A stretch of DNA of 47,348 nucleotides from NCBI GenBank assembly GCA_035689345.1, contig DASSLR010000073.1, positions 1 to 47,348 of the forward strand, read 5' to 3'. Origin of the DNA: CF-118 sp035689345. GTDB taxonomy: Bacteria > Chloroflexota > Dormibacteria > Dormibacterales > Dormibacteraceae. The position numbers and the translations under genes were made by a program. The notes under the pieces are model-generated. The model ran no database searches, had not been told where the DNA came from, and was given only the letters and a program-made list of their open reading frames with translations. Position 1 is the stretch's first letter. Each line of letters begins with the position of its first letter. This document shows, piece after piece, positions 46,092-47,348 of the stretch.

Positions 46092-46976
46092 GTGGCGCGC
46101 CTGGAGGCCAACGGGATGGACATCGAGTACGAGGTCCATGGCGACCCCAATAACCCGCCGATGCTGCTCATCATGGGCCTGGGCGCGCAGCTCATCACCT
46201 GGGATGACGGCTTCGTCGATGACCTCGTCGAGCGCGGCTTCTACGTGATCCGCTACGACAATCGCGACTCGGGGCTCTCGACCAAGATGGAGGCGGCCGG
46301 CCCGGCCGACGTCCGTGCCGCGTTCGCGGGCGACCCGCGACCGGCCTACACCCTCGACGACCTGGCCGACGACGCGGTGGGCGTGCTCGACGCGCTGCAC
46401 ATTCCGGCGGCGCACATCGTCGGCGCGTCGATGGGCGGGTTCATCGCCCAGCTCGTCGCCATCAACCATCCCGAACGCACGCTGTCGCTGACCTCGATCA
46501 TGTCGGGTCCGGGAGGCCGCGACGCCATCGCGCCGACGCCGGAGGCGGGCGCGGTGCTCGTGCGGGTGCCGGGTCCGTCCCGCGAGGAGATCATCGCCAC
46601 CAACCTCGAGGCGCGGCGCGTGCTGGCCGGCGAGGGAAACCCGTTCGACGTGGAGGCCGAGACCGCGAAGGTCGTGCGCCTCTACGAGCGCTCGTACTAC
46701 CCGCTGGGCTTCGGGCGCCAGTTCGTGGCCATCCTCGCGGCCAAGTCGCGCATTCCCGCGCTGCGCTCACTCAAAGTGCCAACCCTGGTCGTGCACGGCG
46801 CCGACGACCCCCTGGTTCCACCCGAGAACGGCAAGCGCGTGGCCGAGGCGGTTCCCGGCGCGCGCTACCTGGAGTTTGCGGGCGCGGGCCACAACCTGCC
46901 GCCGAGCACGTGGGGCGCGGTCGCGGACGCAATCGCCGAAACGGCGAGGCAGGCGAGCCCAGCAGCTCGCGGCTAG
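46092..46976 (+). CDS. Alpha/beta-fold hydrolase
   Basis: 294 residues. GASMGGFIAQLVA is the nucleophile elbow (Ser), VVHGADDPLVP carries the acid Asp, and FAGAGHNLPP the catalytic His. LLIMGLGAQLITWDD gives the oxyanion region, and YDNRDSGLST is typical of the methyl-esterase/haloperoxidase-like subgroup. Substrate unknown; an ester or lactone is likely. Start GTG 46092; the ccdA-like gene follows 3 bases after the stop. Confidence 0.92.
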   Translation: MARLEANGMDIEYEVHGDPNNPPMLLIMGLGAQLITWDDGFVDDLVERGFYVIRYDNRDSGLSTKMEAAGPADVRAAFAGDPRPAYTLDDLADDAVGVLDALHIPAAHIVGASMGGFIAQLVAINHPERTLSLTSIMSGPGGRDAIAPTPEAGAVLVRVPGPSREEIIATNLEARRVLAGEGNPFDVEAETAKVVRLYERSYYPLGFGRQFVAILAAKSRIPALRSLKVPTLVVHGADDPLVPPENGKRVAEAVPGARYLEFAGAGHNLPPSTWGAVADAIAETARQASPAARG

Positions 46977-46979
46977 GCG

Positions 46980-47348
46980 TTGCCGCTCGCGGGCAGCCTC
47001 GACTCGGTCAGCCTGCCCATCGCATTTCTGGCCGGCCTGGTCTCTTTCATATCCCCATGCGTGCTGCCACTCGTCCCCGCATACGTGGCCTACCTCGGCG
47101 CGCGCGCCGCGCGGCCCGTGCCGGTGATCACCGCCGGCCTGGCCTTCGTGGCGGGGCTGTCGCTGATCTTCATCGCCTTCTTCTACGCGTTCTCGCTCAC
47201 CGTGCAGCCGATACGCGCGTACGTGCCCGTGGTCGCGGGTGTGGCCGTGATCGTGATGGCCGCGCACGTCGCGGGCCTTCTGCGCATCCCGTTTCTCGAC
47301 CGCGAGTACCGCGTCATGCGCACCGCGCCGTCGGGTGGTGGCGCCGCC
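46980..47348 (+). CDS. CcdA-type cytochrome c biogenesis/thiol-disulfide transmembrane protein, 5' part
   Basis: The frame from TTG 46980 stays open to the window edge: 123 residues. FLAGLVSFISPCVLPLVPAY is the CcdA/DsbD signature with one redox Cys. Further hydrophobic spans are ITAGLAFVAGLSLIFIAFFYAF and VVAGVAVIVMAAHVAGLL. CcdA moves reducing power across the membrane to thioredoxin-like partners for cytochrome c maturation. The second redox Cys would lie beyond the edge. Close to the hydrolase (3-base gap), so possibly in one transcript. Confidence 0.9.
   Translation, partial: MPLAGSLDSVSLPIAFLAGLVSFISPCVLPLVPAYVAYLGARAARPVPVITAGLAFVAGLSLIFIAFFYAFSLTVQPIRAYVPVVAGVAVIVMAAHVAGLLRIPFLDREYRVMRTAPSGGGAA

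Overview
This is a GC-rich, densely packed stretch of a bacterial chromosome, most likely a metagenome-derived soil bacterium. It carries a form I aerobic CO dehydrogenase operon (coxMSL with the VAYRCSFR active-site loop), an otsAB trehalose pair, two class A penicillin-binding proteins, secreted DUF1906-type proteins and many GTG/TTG starts. I see no outer-membrane or lipopolysaccharide gene. This profile fits Dormibacterota/Chloroflexota or deep actinobacterial relatives, but the lineage is an inference and cannot be settled from this window. I recognised no tRNA, rRNA, CRISPR array, insertion sequence, integrase or phage gene.

Layout. 1-1184 is a truncated minus-strand gene for a secreted Ser/Gly/Thr/Gln-rich repeat protein. 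1308-3354 holds an APH-fold kinase and a secreted CAP protein, followed by a REP-like palindrome. 3404-8613 holds a PRC-barrel protein, divergent from a class A PBP-otsA-otsB operon. 8639-12043 (minus) holds two DUF1906 paralogues around a YggT protein. 12195-13787 (minus) holds an unassigned winged-helix-like protein and a small membrane protein. 13927-16985 holds a membrane protein, a second class A PBP and a small Cys-containing protein. 17000-21640 is a signalling block: ECF sigma factor, GGDEF diguanylate cyclase, and a LuxR-type response regulator with its histidine kinase. 21648-23130 holds a patatin-like protein and two small genes with similar leaders.

23184-25764 (minus) holds a PaaK-like ligase and a class III aminotransferase, divergent from coxM-coxS-coxL-xdhC/YHS (25853-30514). 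A minus-strand run at 30482-33537 encodes a polytopic membrane protein, a MerR-like regulator, a two-anchor membrane protein and an RpiR regulator. Divergent from it, 33637-40272 reads as a catabolic operon: amino-acid/amine permease, gamma-glutamyl hydrolase (PuuD-like), glutamine-synthetase-like ligase (PuuA-like), aldehyde dehydrogenase, SDR and AzlCD exporter. The genes fit gamma-glutamylated amine breakdown, but a PuuB-like oxidase is not in view.

40295-46976 is an alternating-strand zipper: methyltransferase(+), GH38 mannosidase(-), GNAT(+), PepF peptidase(-), alpha/beta hydrolase(+). Both convergent joints share one CTAG as overlapping stop codons, and the divergent gaps are about 20 and 37 bases. 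The window ends inside a ccdA-like gene.

The most unusual signal is initiation. azlC, and less firmly xdhC, one DUF1906 gene and the histidine kinase, appear to lack a well-placed ATG/GTG/TTG and instead have an ATA or ATC codon where family length or Shine-Dalgarno spacing predicts the start. Several other genes have a TANNNT hexamer 6-9 bases before the start codon, as expected for leaderless transcripts.
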